8,707 nt of DNA from Candidatus Latescibacterota bacterium (GTDB lineage Bacteria > Latescibacterota > UBA2968 > UBA8231), in the NCBI GenBank assembly GCA_022825185.1, contig JAJDYK010000266.1, forward strand, positions 1 to 8,707, in the 5' to 3' direction. Both the position numbers and the translations under genes were made by a program. This document shows positions 1 through 6,488 of the stretch, piece after piece; positions within the stretch are counted from its first letter, which is position 1; each line of letters starts with the position of its first letter. Below the pieces are notes generated by a model, which saw nothing but the letters and a program-made list of their open reading frames with translations, was not told the DNA's origin and ran no database searches.

Positions 1-1
1 G

Positions 2-931
2 ACCCTCGCTGCGCGGACGCGGCAGCATCTCGATATCAATCAGGAACTCATCGGCCAAGGCATGGCCAACGTGGTCGGCGGGCTTTTCCAAAGCTATGCG
101 ACTTCAGGCTCGTTTTCGCGCTCGGCGGTCAACTACCAAAGTGGAGCGCGGACGGGTTTTTCCTCAGTCGTGGCGTCGCTGGTCATCGCCGTGACCCTGC
201 TCTGGCTCACGCCGCTATTGTACTATCTGCCGCAAGCTACCCTCGCCGTTGTTATCATCGCCGCAGTGTACGGTTTGGTGCGCATCCAGCCTCTAGTAAC
301 AGCTTGGCGCATCAAGGCCCACGATGGGTTGATCGGGATTGCGACGTTTGTCGCCACGCTGGCATTGGCACCGGACCTGCACTTGGGGGTTGCCCTCGGC
401 GTGGGAGCCTCGTTGGTGCTCAACTTCTACCGCACCATGCGGCCCCGCGTGGTTTTTCTCGCTCGGCATCTCGACGGCACGATGCGCGAAAGCGACGCAG
501 GTCTGAGGCCAGATCAGCAGATCGCGATTATGCGCTTTGACGGCCAATTGTACTTTGGGTCGGGTCGTTATTTTGAGGACAAAGTGCTCGAAACGATCGC
601 TTCGGCACCTGAACTAAGGTACTTGATTCTCGATGCAGACGGGATTAATCGGATCGACGCTTCTGGCGAACAGGCGTTGCGCAACGTGGTTGAACGCCTG
701 CGCGAAGCTGGGCTAGATCTGTACTTTACGCGGGCCAAACGGCAGCTTACTGACGCGCTGGAGCGGTCGGGGCTAATGGAGCAAATTGGCCGCGAGCACT
801 TTTTTCGCTGGAACCAGCATGCGCTCGATTATCTGTGGGCACGGCTCCATCCCGACTACAAGGCGCGATGTCCGCTCAATGTGCCTCGTTCCCAAGAGTC
901 GCAGGATGGGGAAATCGAGTATTATATATAG
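2..931 (+). CDS. SulP-family anion (sulfate/bicarbonate-type) transporter with STAS domain, 5' end outside window
   Basis: This is the C-terminal 309 residues of an inner-membrane SulP/SLC26-type anion permease; the reading frame is open from base 2, so the start lies upstream. Near the beginning, NQELIGQGMANVVGG and GSFSRSAVN are the hallmark SulP segments. Hydrophobic stretches follow at about residues 54-93 and 111-142, which are the last membrane helices. A cytoplasmic STAS domain occupies about residues 172-280, with the conserved core around D219-A-S-G in the NRIDASGEQAL stretch. The protein ends in a short polar tail rather than a carbonic anhydrase or other fused domain. The transported anion (sulfate, bicarbonate, dicarboxylate) cannot be told from this part. 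The gene runs into zapA tail to tail with no terminator between them. Confidence 0.93.
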   Translation, partial: TLAARTRQHLDINQELIGQGMANVVGGLFQSYATSGSFSRSAVNYQSGARTGFSSVVASLVIAVTLLWLTPLLYYLPQATLAVVIIAAVYGLVRIQPLVTAWRIKAHDGLIGIATFVATLALAPDLHLGVALGVGASLVLNFYRTMRPRVVFLARHLDGTMRESDAGLRPDQQIAIMRFDGQLYFGSGRYFEDKVLETIASAPELRYLILDADGINRIDASGEQALRNVVERLREAGLDLYFTRAKRQLTDALERSGLMEQIGREHFFRWNQHALDYLWARLHPDYKARCPLNVPRSQESQDGEIEYYI

Positions 932-939
932 AGAGAGAA

Positions 940-1269
940 TTAGAACCGCTTGGAGTCGGTGGAAGAGCTGTCTGTGGTGGAAGGCGCGTCGGACAGCAAG
1001 CGGTTGAAGGAGTCGAGGCGGGCATCAGTGCGGTCGAGCAGCGCGTCCTTATGCTGACGAGCGCGGAGCACTTCCTCGGCGATATTGAGCGCGGCTAGGA
1101 TGGCGATATCAAGCGGACCCCGGTGCTTGATCGTCGCGGCAATCTGCTGCATCTTCTCGTCGAGGTAGGCTGCGGTGTGCCGAACGTACTCGGGGTCTTG
1201 ATCGTCGCTGTTGACGAGATGATAGGTCTGATTGTAGATGCGGACAGTGACTGGCTGTGATTGCGACAT
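940..1269 (-). CDS. zapA: Cell division protein ZapA
   Basis: ZapA binds FtsZ and cross-links its protofilaments, stabilising the cytoplasmic Z-ring at midcell. The 109-residue length is typical. The N-terminal part (PVTVRIYNQTYHL, then the DDQDPEYVRHTAAYLDEKM stretch) is the family's beta-alpha globular domain. Residues about 55-95 (DIAILAALNIAEEVLRARQ onward) form the long helix that makes the coiled-coil tetramer. The last 15 residues are Ser/Thr/Asp-rich and probably disordered. The ATG at 1269-1267 fits the family start, but no Shine-Dalgarno sequence lies within 20 bases upstream. A purine-rich AAGGGGAG lies about 44 bases upstream, in a hairpin loop. The gene has its own sigma70-like promoter and a leader of about 90 bases. 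6S RNA, often found downstream of zapA, is absent here because sulP ends 8 bases away. Confidence 0.9.
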   Translation of the reverse strand: MSQSQPVTVRIYNQTYHLVNSDDQDPEYVRHTAAYLDEKMQQIAATIKHRGPLDIAILAALNIAEEVLRARQHKDALLDRTDARLDSFNRLLSDAPSTTDSSSTDSKRF

Positions 1270-1298
1270 GAGATTTTGTGAGATAATGAGATAAAAGT

Positions 1299-1335
1299 GG
1301 GGACTTCCGCGATCTCCCCTTGTCCCGGAAGCCCC
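1299..1335 (-). promoter_or_regulatory. Stem-loop in the zapA leader (possible attenuator or translation control, or bidirectional terminator)
   Basis: On the plus strand GGGG-A-CTTCCG (1299-1309) pairs with CGGAAG-CCCC (1326-1335): ten base pairs, nine of them with no mismatch around one bulged A, closing a 16-base loop. On the minus strand the stem is followed by ACTTTTATC; on the plus strand it is followed by CTCTTTTG. Either side could act as a weak intrinsic terminator. Read as zapA leader RNA, the loop exposes ACAAGGGGAG, which resembles a Shine-Dalgarno sequence and also the ACARGGA core of CsrA sites. Read on the plus strand, it could stop sulP read-through before it reaches the next operon. 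The fold is seen in the sequence; the roles are inference. Confidence 0.45.
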
Positions 1336-1350
1336 CTCTTTTGCGCGCTA

Positions 1351-1360
1351 ACCACGTGGT
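1351..1360. promoter_or_regulatory. CACGTG-centred palindrome at the predicted zapA transcription start
   Basis: ACCACGTGGT is a perfect 10-base palindrome lying about 2-11 bases downstream of the start expected from the minus-strand promoter. This position would suit an operator. No regulator is identified and the site may be chance. Confidence 0.3.
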
Positions 1361-1368
1361 GATTAACC

Positions 1369-1397
1369 AATCTATTGGGGTTGAGAATGATTGTCAA
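1369..1397 (-). promoter_or_regulatory. Predicted sigma70-type promoter of zapA
   Basis: Minus-strand reading gives TTGACA (bases 1397-1392, perfect -35), a 17-base spacer and TAGATT (1374-1369, four of six matches to the -10 consensus). Transcription would start near 1362, giving a leader of about 90 bases before the zapA ATG. The AT-rich tract at 1412-1426 lies upstream where an UP element could act. Confidence 0.6.
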
Positions 1398-1411
1398 CAA
1401 CATGTTGGATA

Positions 1412-1426
1412 TTTTTTTCAAAAAAA
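1412..1426. repeat. T7-C-A7 inverted tract between the divergent promoters
   Basis: Seven T, one C and seven A form a perfect inverted repeat with a single-base centre. It lies upstream of the zapA -35 box on one side and about 50 bases upstream of the plus-strand -35 box on the other. Likely roles are an intrinsically bent tract or UP element serving one or both promoters. With a 1-base loop it is unlikely to be a functional RNA hairpin. Confidence 0.5.
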
Positions 1427-1473
1427 GTGAGCCACTCGTTTGGAGAAATAAAGAAAGCGACAAGTGCGGGAAT

Positions 1474-1503
1474 TTGACGGTCCGTAGTGTGCGTTCTTAC
1501 TAT
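1474..1503 (+). promoter_or_regulatory. Predicted sigma70-type promoter of the hydroxyacid operon
   Basis: TTGACG (1474-1479, five of six matches), an 18-base spacer and TACTAT (1498-1503, four of six matches) lie about 90 bases upstream of the preferred start of the dehydrogenase gene. This is the best plus-strand match I see in the gap. A transcript would start near 1510. Confidence 0.42.
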
Positions 1504-1589
1504 TGAAGTGTCCCTACCAAGTTGACCAAAGTGCGCGCTAAGCCCCCGGCTGGGCGAAGAAGGTGCGCGCTGCCGATCAATGCCTAAAT

Positions 1590-4445
1590 ATGGATAGAAA
1601 TACATTGGAAATGGCCTTGCAGCAGGCCATTCAAGGCGAAGTGCGCTTTGACCCGGTTTCGCGGATGCTCTACCGCACCGACGCCAGCATCTACGAGATG
1701 GAGCCTTTGGGGCTGGTCGTGCCCAAAGACGAGGCCGATGTGGTCGCCGCAGTAAAAATCGCCGCTGAGCAAGGGGCGGCGGTTTTGCCGCGGGGCGGCG
1801 GGACGAGTTTGGCGGGTCAGTCGGTGGGGGCGGCGGTTCATCTCGATTTTTCCAAATACATGAACCGGATCTTGGAGTTCAGCCCGGACGAGCGCTGGGT
1901 CCGGGTCCAGCCGGGTTTGGTGCTCGATGAACTCAATGCCTACTTGCAGCCCTACGGCCTGATTTTCGCGCCCGATGTTTCCACGAGTAGCAGGGCCAAT
2001 ATCGGCGGCATGATCGGCAACAATTCCTGCGGTGCGCACTCCATGATATACGGCAAGACTATCGACCACGTTCTGGAGCTAAAGGTGGTGCTGGCCGACG
2101 GCTCTCAAGCGGTATTCGGGCCGCTAGACGACGGAGAGTGCGAACGCCGTGCGGGCTTGGACAGCCTCGAAGGGCGCATTTACCGCGAAGTGCGCCACAT
2201 CGTCCGCGAGCGAGAAGCGCAGATCCGCGAAGGTTTTCCCGAGGTGATGCGCCGCGTCTCGGGCTACAATCTCGACGAGTTCATCAGCGGTGCCCCTTTT
2301 GATCTGAGCAAGCTAGTCGTCGGCTCGGAAGGCACGCTTTGCGCGGTGGTCGAAGCGCGGTTGAACTTGGTCGAATTACCCGCGCACAAAGGCTTGGTGG
2401 CCGTCCACTTCCACGACTTGATCGAGGCCATGGAGGCCAATCTGACCGCGTTAGAGACTGCGCCGGTCGCCAGCGAGTTAATGGACAAAATTTTGCTCGA
2501 CCAGACCAAGGACTCGCCCGAACACGCCCCGAGCCGCCGCCTTCTACAGGACGACCCAGCCGCCCTGCTCGTGGTCGAGTACTACGCGGACTCGATCGCC
2601 GAACTGGAGCGCAAGCTGGACGGGTTGGAGGAGCAGTTGCGGGGGCGGGGGATGGGCTACGCTTGGGTGCGGGCCGTCGATCCGGCAGACCAACAGGCTA
2701 TTTGGGGGATACGCAAGGCCGGGTTGGGGCTTTTGATGGGCATGAAGGGCGACCCCAAGCCCCAACCCGGGGTGGAGGATACCAGCGTCCCGGTCGCCAA
2801 GTTACCCGACTACATCCGCCGAGTGGTCGCGCTGATGGAGGAACTGGGGATTGAGGCCGAATACTACGGGCACGCGAGCGTCGGCCTATTGCACATCCGG
2901 CCGATTTTCAGCCTCAAAGACCCCGAGGGCATAAAGCTCCTGCGCCAGATGGAGGAGCGGATGAGCGATATGGTGCTCGAATACGGCGGAGCCATGTCGG
3001 GCGAGCACGGCGATGGTTTGGCGCGCAGTGAGTGGATCGCCAAGATGTTTAGCCCGGAGTTAGTCGAGGCTTTTGTCGAGGTTAAGGACGCTTTTGATCC
3101 ACAGGGGATTATGAATCCCGGCAAGATCACCCGGCCTCCTCGGATGGACGAGAATCTGCGCTACCACGAGGAGTATCAGACGCCCAAGGTGGAGACGTTT
3201 TTCAGCTTTAGTGAGGCAGGCGGCTTTCAAGAAGCCGTTGAAATGTGCTCCGGGGTGGGCCACTGCCGCAAAAAGCTGGTGGGCACGATGTGTCCTTCGT
3301 ACATGGCGACCTTGGACGAGGAGCACTCCACGCGTGGCCGGGCCAATGCCCTGCGCGCCGCGCTTGCTGGCACGTTGCCCGACGGCCTGCACAGCCATGA
3401 GGTCCACCGCGTGATGGATCTGTGCTTGGAGTGCAAAGCCTGCAAAGCCGAGTGCCCTTCGAGCGTGGATATGGCCAAGCTCAAATACGAATTTCTCGCC
3501 CACTACCATCGCCAGCACGGCTATCCGCTGCGGTCGCGGCTCTTTGCCGACATAGCTCGCATCAGCCGCTTGGGGTCGGCGTTGGCACCGTTGTCGAATT
3601 GGATCGGCCATAGCGGGTTTAGTCGCTGGCTGTTGGATGCGTTTTTGGGCATTGACCGGCGGCGGCAACTGCCGGCGTTTGCGCGTCAGCCGTTTTCGCG
3701 CTGGTTCGCCGGGCGGCGTCCGGCTCGCGGTGACAAGGGCCATGTCGTGCTGTTCAACGATACCTTCGTCGAGTACAACGAACCGGCCATTGGCATGGCG
3801 GCGACGATCATCTTGGAACGAGCCGGGTACGAGGTCGTCTTGGTCGCTAATAAAGTTTGTTGCGGTCGGCCGTTCATATCTAAGGGATTTCTCGATCGCG
3901 CCCGTGTCTTGGCACAGCGCAATGTGGAGGTACTCGCGCCGTGGGCCGAAGAAGGGGTGCCGATTATCGGGCTAGAGCCGAGTTGCGCGTCGGCGCTCAG
4001 CGACGATTACCTAGATTTGGTTGACGATCCGCAAAGTCGGCGCGTAGCCGAGCAGGTCGTCTTACTCGAGGATTTTCTCGTCCGCGAAGCTCCGCTCGAT
4101 TTGGAGTTTGCTCAGACCGCCCGCCATATTTTGGTACACGGCCACTGCCATCAAAAGGCCCTGACGGGCACAGCCGCGACCGTGGCCGTACTCAACATGC
4201 CGCCTCACTTTTGCGCCGAGGAAATCCCGTCGGGCTGCTGTGGCATGGCAGGTAGCTTTGGCTACGAGAAGGAGCACTTTGAAATATCGCGCGCCGTGGG
4301 GCAAGAGCGGCTCTTTGCCGTGTTAGAGGAGGCAGCAGAGGATGTGGAAATCGCGGCGGTAGGCACTTCGTGTCGCCACCAGATTGCCGATTTCACGGGG
4401 CGGCGGGCGCGGCATTGGGCCGAAATTTTCGTCGAAGCACTTTAA
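1590..4445 (+). CDS. YdiJ/GlcD-type FAD- and Fe-S-dependent D-2-hydroxyacid dehydrogenase
   Basis: This 951-residue flavoprotein belongs to the family fusing a GlcD-like FAD oxidase to Fe-S and Cys-rich domains (about 950-1020 residues, as in E. coli YdiJ). Such enzymes oxidise D-2-hydroxyacids (D-lactate, D-2-hydroxyglutarate) and pass electrons to the respiratory chain, usually at the inner membrane face. The FAD domain (about 38-180) has P67-RGGGTSLAGQ and I138-GGMIGNNSCGAHS. The substrate domain (about 215-520) has H428 and H435 (HASVGLLHIRP) and E472-H473 (GEHGDG), the usual metal ligands. Fe-S motifs: C553, C559, C568-P, then C612, C615, C618, C622-P. Two CCG domains: C757-C758-G with C799, and C853 with C883-C884-G. 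Start: ATG 1590 gives a family-like N-terminus, though without a clear RBS. An in-frame GTG at 1563 would add nine residues but has GAAGAAG directly against it. First gene of a four-gene operon. Exact substrate unknown. Confidence 0.92.
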   Translation: MDRNTLEMALQQAIQGEVRFDPVSRMLYRTDASIYEMEPLGLVVPKDEADVVAAVKIAAEQGAAVLPRGGGTSLAGQSVGAAVHLDFSKYMNRILEFSPDERWVRVQPGLVLDELNAYLQPYGLIFAPDVSTSSRANIGGMIGNNSCGAHSMIYGKTIDHVLELKVVLADGSQAVFGPLDDGECERRAGLDSLEGRIYREVRHIVREREAQIREGFPEVMRRVSGYNLDEFISGAPFDLSKLVVGSEGTLCAVVEARLNLVELPAHKGLVAVHFHDLIEAMEANLTALETAPVASELMDKILLDQTKDSPEHAPSRRLLQDDPAALLVVEYYADSIAELERKLDGLEEQLRGRGMGYAWVRAVDPADQQAIWGIRKAGLGLLMGMKGDPKPQPGVEDTSVPVAKLPDYIRRVVALMEELGIEAEYYGHASVGLLHIRPIFSLKDPEGIKLLRQMEERMSDMVLEYGGAMSGEHGDGLARSEWIAKMFSPELVEAFVEVKDAFDPQGIMNPGKITRPPRMDENLRYHEEYQTPKVETFFSFSEAGGFQEAVEMCSGVGHCRKKLVGTMCPSYMATLDEEHSTRGRANALRAALAGTLPDGLHSHEVHRVMDLCLECKACKAECPSSVDMAKLKYEFLAHYHRQHGYPLRSRLFADIARISRLGSALAPLSNWIGHSGFSRWLLDAFLGIDRRRQLPAFARQPFSRWFAGRRPARGDKGHVVLFNDTFVEYNEPAIGMAATIILERAGYEVVLVANKVCCGRPFISKGFLDRARVLAQRNVEVLAPWAEEGVPIIGLEPSCASALSDDYLDLVDDPQSRRVAEQVVLLEDFLVREAPLDLEFAQTARHILVHGHCHQKALTGTAATVAVLNMPPHFCAEEIPSGCCGMAGSFGYEKEHFEISRAVGQERLFAVLEEAAEDVEIAAVGTSCRHQIADFTGRRARHWAEIFVEAL

Positions 4446-4463
4446 CGAAGTGAAAGGAGTACG

Positions 4464-4988
4464 ATGGCATTTAACGTCAAGCAACGCGGCCGATTGACCT
4501 ACTACTATGGCGGGGACCACCCAACCTTATCGGCCTTGGTAACTGAGGCGCTGGACAACGGCGATTTGAAGATTTATTTCGCTGGTCTGACCGGAGGGCA
4601 TTCGGCGTATGGGATTCTCGGTCGCGACGAGCTGGTGAGGATGACGCCTTCAGTCGAGGTCGAGTTAGTCTTTCGCTGTTGGGAAAAGTGGCTGCAGGAG
4701 GCCGGGATTTGCGATTCGATTGACCAGATAGATTTTATCGAGGTACACGCCTTTGGCGCTCAGCCCAAGGACGTCAACCCGCTGACCGATCCGCAGCGCT
4801 TTCACGAGGAACAACAGCGCATTTACCAAGAATACGCCCAAGCCTATAGCAGCTTTTTCCGCGATCACATGCCCGACACCGGGGTGCCGGCTCGCTTTAC
4901 GGTACACGTGGTTGATTTCCCGGACAAAGCTGCCTCTTATGAATTCTACAGCGTGGGACTGTATCAGCCAGCCCTGCACGGAGCATGA
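4464..4988 (+). CDS. Conserved-looking small protein, probable divergent Rid (YjgF/YER057c)-like fold
   Basis: This 174-residue soluble protein starts 18 bases after the dehydrogenase and has a good RBS (AAAGGAG, 5 bases before ATG). I do not recognise it from a named family. Its second half follows the pattern of Rid-superfamily proteins: an amphipathic helix ending in LQEAG (77-81), then IDQIDFIEVHAF (86-97), a helix ending in YSSFFRDHMP (128-137), the strand VPARFTVHVVDFP (141-153) and SYEFYSVGLY (158-167). R144 in PAR-x-TV and E160 match the positions of the RidA substrate-binding Arg and Glu, allowing a one-residue insertion. The family is usually about 130 residues; here the loop at about 98-125 is longer and the N-terminus is atypical. 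RidA deaminates reactive 2-aminoacrylate and related imines; whether this one does is unknown. There is no signal peptide or membrane segment. Confidence 0.55.
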   Translation: MAFNVKQRGRLTYYYGGDHPTLSALVTEALDNGDLKIYFAGLTGGHSAYGILGRDELVRMTPSVEVELVFRCWEKWLQEAGICDSIDQIDFIEVHAFGAQPKDVNPLTDPQRFHEEQQRIYQEYAQAYSSFFRDHMPDTGVPARFTVHVVDFPDKAASYEFYSVGLYQPALHGA

Positions 4989-4991
4989 GCC

Positions 4992-5216
4992 ATGCCGATT
5001 TTTGAATACGCCTGCAAGGAGTGCGGCGTGGAGTTCGACGCGCTCATACAAGGAGCGGCGACAGTCGCTTGCCCGTCTTGTGAGAGTGCGGAGTTGGAGA
5101 AGAAACTGTCGAGTTTTGCCGTTGCCGGTCGCGCTGCCAGCGAGCGCGAGCCAATGGGGCCGTGTGGTACCTGCGGCGATCCGCGCGGTGCCGGTGCCTG
5201 CGCTATCAACAATTGA
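4992..5216 (+). CDS. FmdB-family zinc-ribbon protein
   Basis: This 74-residue protein opens with MPIFEYACKECGVEF, the signature of the FmdB (putative regulatory protein) zinc-ribbon family. C8, C11, C27 and C30 form two CxxC knuckles expected to bind one zinc. The tail is unstructured, Gly/Ala-rich and has three further cysteines (C58, C61, C70) that are not part of the core ribbon. The family's molecular role is poorly known; the name comes from a formamidase/amidase locus in Methylophilus. The start codon is 3 bases after the preceding stop, with GGAG inside the end of the upstream gene, so translation is probably coupled. Its place between the Rid-like gene and larA suggests an accessory or regulatory part in the operon, but this is inference. 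Confidence 0.85.
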   Translation: MPIFEYACKECGVEFDALIQGAATVACPSCESAELEKKLSSFAVAGRAASEREPMGPCGTCGDPRGAGACAINN

Positions 5217-5225
5217 GGAGGCCCC

Positions 5226-6488
5226 ATGGCTGCGACGCAAATCGAGCTACCCTTTGGCGACTCCCACTTGCAAGTTGCCGTGCCTAGCGAGCGTCTGCTA
5301 GGCGTTGTTTTGCCCAAGGCAGAACAAGGTGGCGACGAAGCAGAACGTACGTTAGTGCGGGATGCGTTGGCCCGGCCCGTAGGTACGCCGACATTGCGCG
5401 CATTGGTTCGACCCGGCCAGCAGGTGGCGATTGTCGTCAGCGACATGACCAGACCCTGCCCGACAGACCGCCTGTTGCCGCCGGTGTTGGAAGAACTCGC
5501 GGCGGCCGGTGTGTCGGACGCCGACGTGACCGTGGTCGTGGCCTTGGGGCTGCATCGAGCGCAGACCGAAGCCGAGTTGGCCGCCTTGGTCGGGCCGGCG
5601 GTCTATGAGCGGGTGCGGGTGGTGAACCACGATCCGCAAGACGTGGTGCGGCTGGGCGTCACATCTCGCGGTACGCCCGTGGAGCTTTTCCGTCCCTTGG
5701 TGGAGGCCGATGTGCGGATTTGTTTGGGCAATTTGGAATTCCACTACTTCGCCGGTTTTTCGGGCGGGGCCAAGGCGATCCTGCCCGGCTGCGCCTCCCC
5801 CAGCACCGTAGCGGCCAATCACGGCCTGATGGCTCGGTCCGGCGCGGAGACTGGGCGGCTTGAAGGCAATCCGGTGCGGGAAGATTTAGAAGAAGGGGCG
5901 GCTATGTTGGGGATCGACTTCATCCTCAATGCGATCGTCGACGATCGCCACCGCATTGTCGCCGCCTTTGCCGGGCACGTGCGAGAGGCCCACCGCAAAG
6001 GGTGCGAGCGGGTAGCTGAACGCGGGGCCGTGCCGATCGCGCAATGCGCTGATATTGTCCTCGTCAGCGCAGGCGGCTATCCGCTGGACGTCAATATGTA
6101 CCAGGCGCAAAAGGCCCTCGACAACGCCGTACATGCCGTGCGCGAAGGAGGGGTCATCGTTTGGGTGGCCGAATGTCGAGAGGGGCTGGGCAGCGCTACC
6201 TTTGCCTCTTGGTTACAGGAGGCGGGTTCGGCCGACGAGATTCTCGCGCGTATAGAGCGGGAATTCGTCTTGGGCGGACACAAGGCTGCCGCTATTGCCT
6301 CGGTGCTGAAAAAGGCCCGCGTGCATTTGGTCTCGTCGCTGCCGGCCGAGGCCATCGGCCGCGTCGGCTTAGTGCCTTTCGACGACTTAGGCCAAGCCCT
6401 AGCAGCCGCGCACGAGGTGGTCGGCCCCGAGGCCCGGATCTGGGCGCTGCCCTATGGAGATTCGGTATTGCCGCAGGCCGCAGCCTAG
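5226..6488 (+). CDS. larA: LarA-family nickel-pincer-dependent 2-hydroxyacid racemase (lactate racemase-like)
   Basis: LarA racemises or epimerises 2-hydroxyacids by hydride transfer to a nickel-pincer nucleotide cofactor attached to a lysine. The 420-residue length fits the family. The key residues of Lactobacillus LarA have counterparts at nearly the same numbers: D73 and R76 (SDMTRP), H110 (GLHR), H173 (EFHYFAGFSGGAK), cofactor-tethering K183, nickel-binding H199 (NHGLM), and Q295-K296 (YQAQKAL). All required residues appear present, so an active enzyme is expected. The substrate could be lactate, malate, phenyllactate or another hydroxyacid, since LarA homologues are diverse. The cofactor biosynthesis genes larB, larC and larE are not in the window. 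A strong RBS, GAGGAGG, overlaps the fmdB stop codon and precedes ATG. Last gene of the operon; its stop codon overlaps that of the opposing dinB-like gene. Confidence 0.85.
   Translation: MAATQIELPFGDSHLQVAVPSERLLGVVLPKAEQGGDEAERTLVRDALARPVGTPTLRALVRPGQQVAIVVSDMTRPCPTDRLLPPVLEELAAAGVSDADVTVVVALGLHRAQTEAELAALVGPAVYERVRVVNHDPQDVVRLGVTSRGTPVELFRPLVEADVRICLGNLEFHYFAGFSGGAKAILPGCASPSTVAANHGLMARSGAETGRLEGNPVREDLEEGAAMLGIDFILNAIVDDRHRIVAAFAGHVREAHRKGCERVAERGAVPIAQCADIVLVSAGGYPLDVNMYQAQKALDNAVHAVREGGVIVWVAECREGLGSATFASWLQEAGSADEILARIEREFVLGGHKAAAIASVLKKARVHLVSSLPAEAIGRVGLVPFDDLGQALAAAHEVVGPEARIWALPYGDSVLPQAAA
6485..6488. other. Shared CTAG supplying both convergent stop codons
   Basis: The palindrome CTAG is read as TAG at 6486-6488 for larA on the plus strand and as TAG at 6487-6485 for the dinB-like gene on the minus strand. 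The two coding regions therefore overlap by four bases. There is no room for an intergenic terminator, and none is evident just inside either gene. Confidence 0.9.

Larger units (their letters stand above)
1270..1589. other. Divergent intergenic control region between zapA and the hydroxyacid operon
   Basis: No convincing gene lies here; the short open frames are out of register with anything recognisable. Seen directly: a two-copy 8-base tandem repeat TGAGATAA at 1279-1294, just upstream of the zapA start; a GC-rich hairpin at 1299-1335; the palindrome ACCACGTGGT at 1351-1360; a minus-strand promoter at 1369-1397; the tract T7-C-A7 at 1412-1426; a plus-strand promoter at 1474-1503; and a direct repeat GTGCGCGCT at 1531-1539 and 1563-1571 flanking a small GCCC/GGGC stem. 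The two promoters point away from each other. Confidence 0.6.

Noticed and set aside
932..1362. 6S RNA (ssrS) near zapA
   Set aside because: 6S RNA usually follows zapA on the same strand, but sulP coding sequence begins 8 bases beyond the zapA stop. The leader hairpin is too short and lacks the large central bubble of 6S RNA.
1563..1589. GTG at 1563 as the start of the dehydrogenase gene
   Set aside because: The purine-rich GAAGAAG abuts the GTG with no usable spacing, and the nine extra residues look unlike the family's N-terminus. It is kept only as an alternative.
1095..1605. Minus-strand open frames over the zapA leader and intergenic region
   Set aside because: They overlap zapA out of frame or the promoter region, with AT-rich low-complexity segments and no domain; the region is better explained as regulatory DNA.
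2339..2854. Plus-strand 171-codon frame within the dehydrogenase gene
   Set aside because: It lies in a shifted frame of the substrate-binding domain and is Arg/Gly-rich without recognisable features.
3060..3743. Long minus-strand open frame (227 codons) inside the dehydrogenase gene
   Set aside because: It lies opposite the Fe-S motif region of a clearly real gene, has no recognisable domain and an Arg/Ala/Pro-rich composition typical of the antisense of GC-rich coding DNA.
4665..5240. Minus-strand open frame of 191 codons across the Rid-like and fmdB genes
   Set aside because: It overlaps two plus-strand genes with good ribosome binding sites and shows no known motif.
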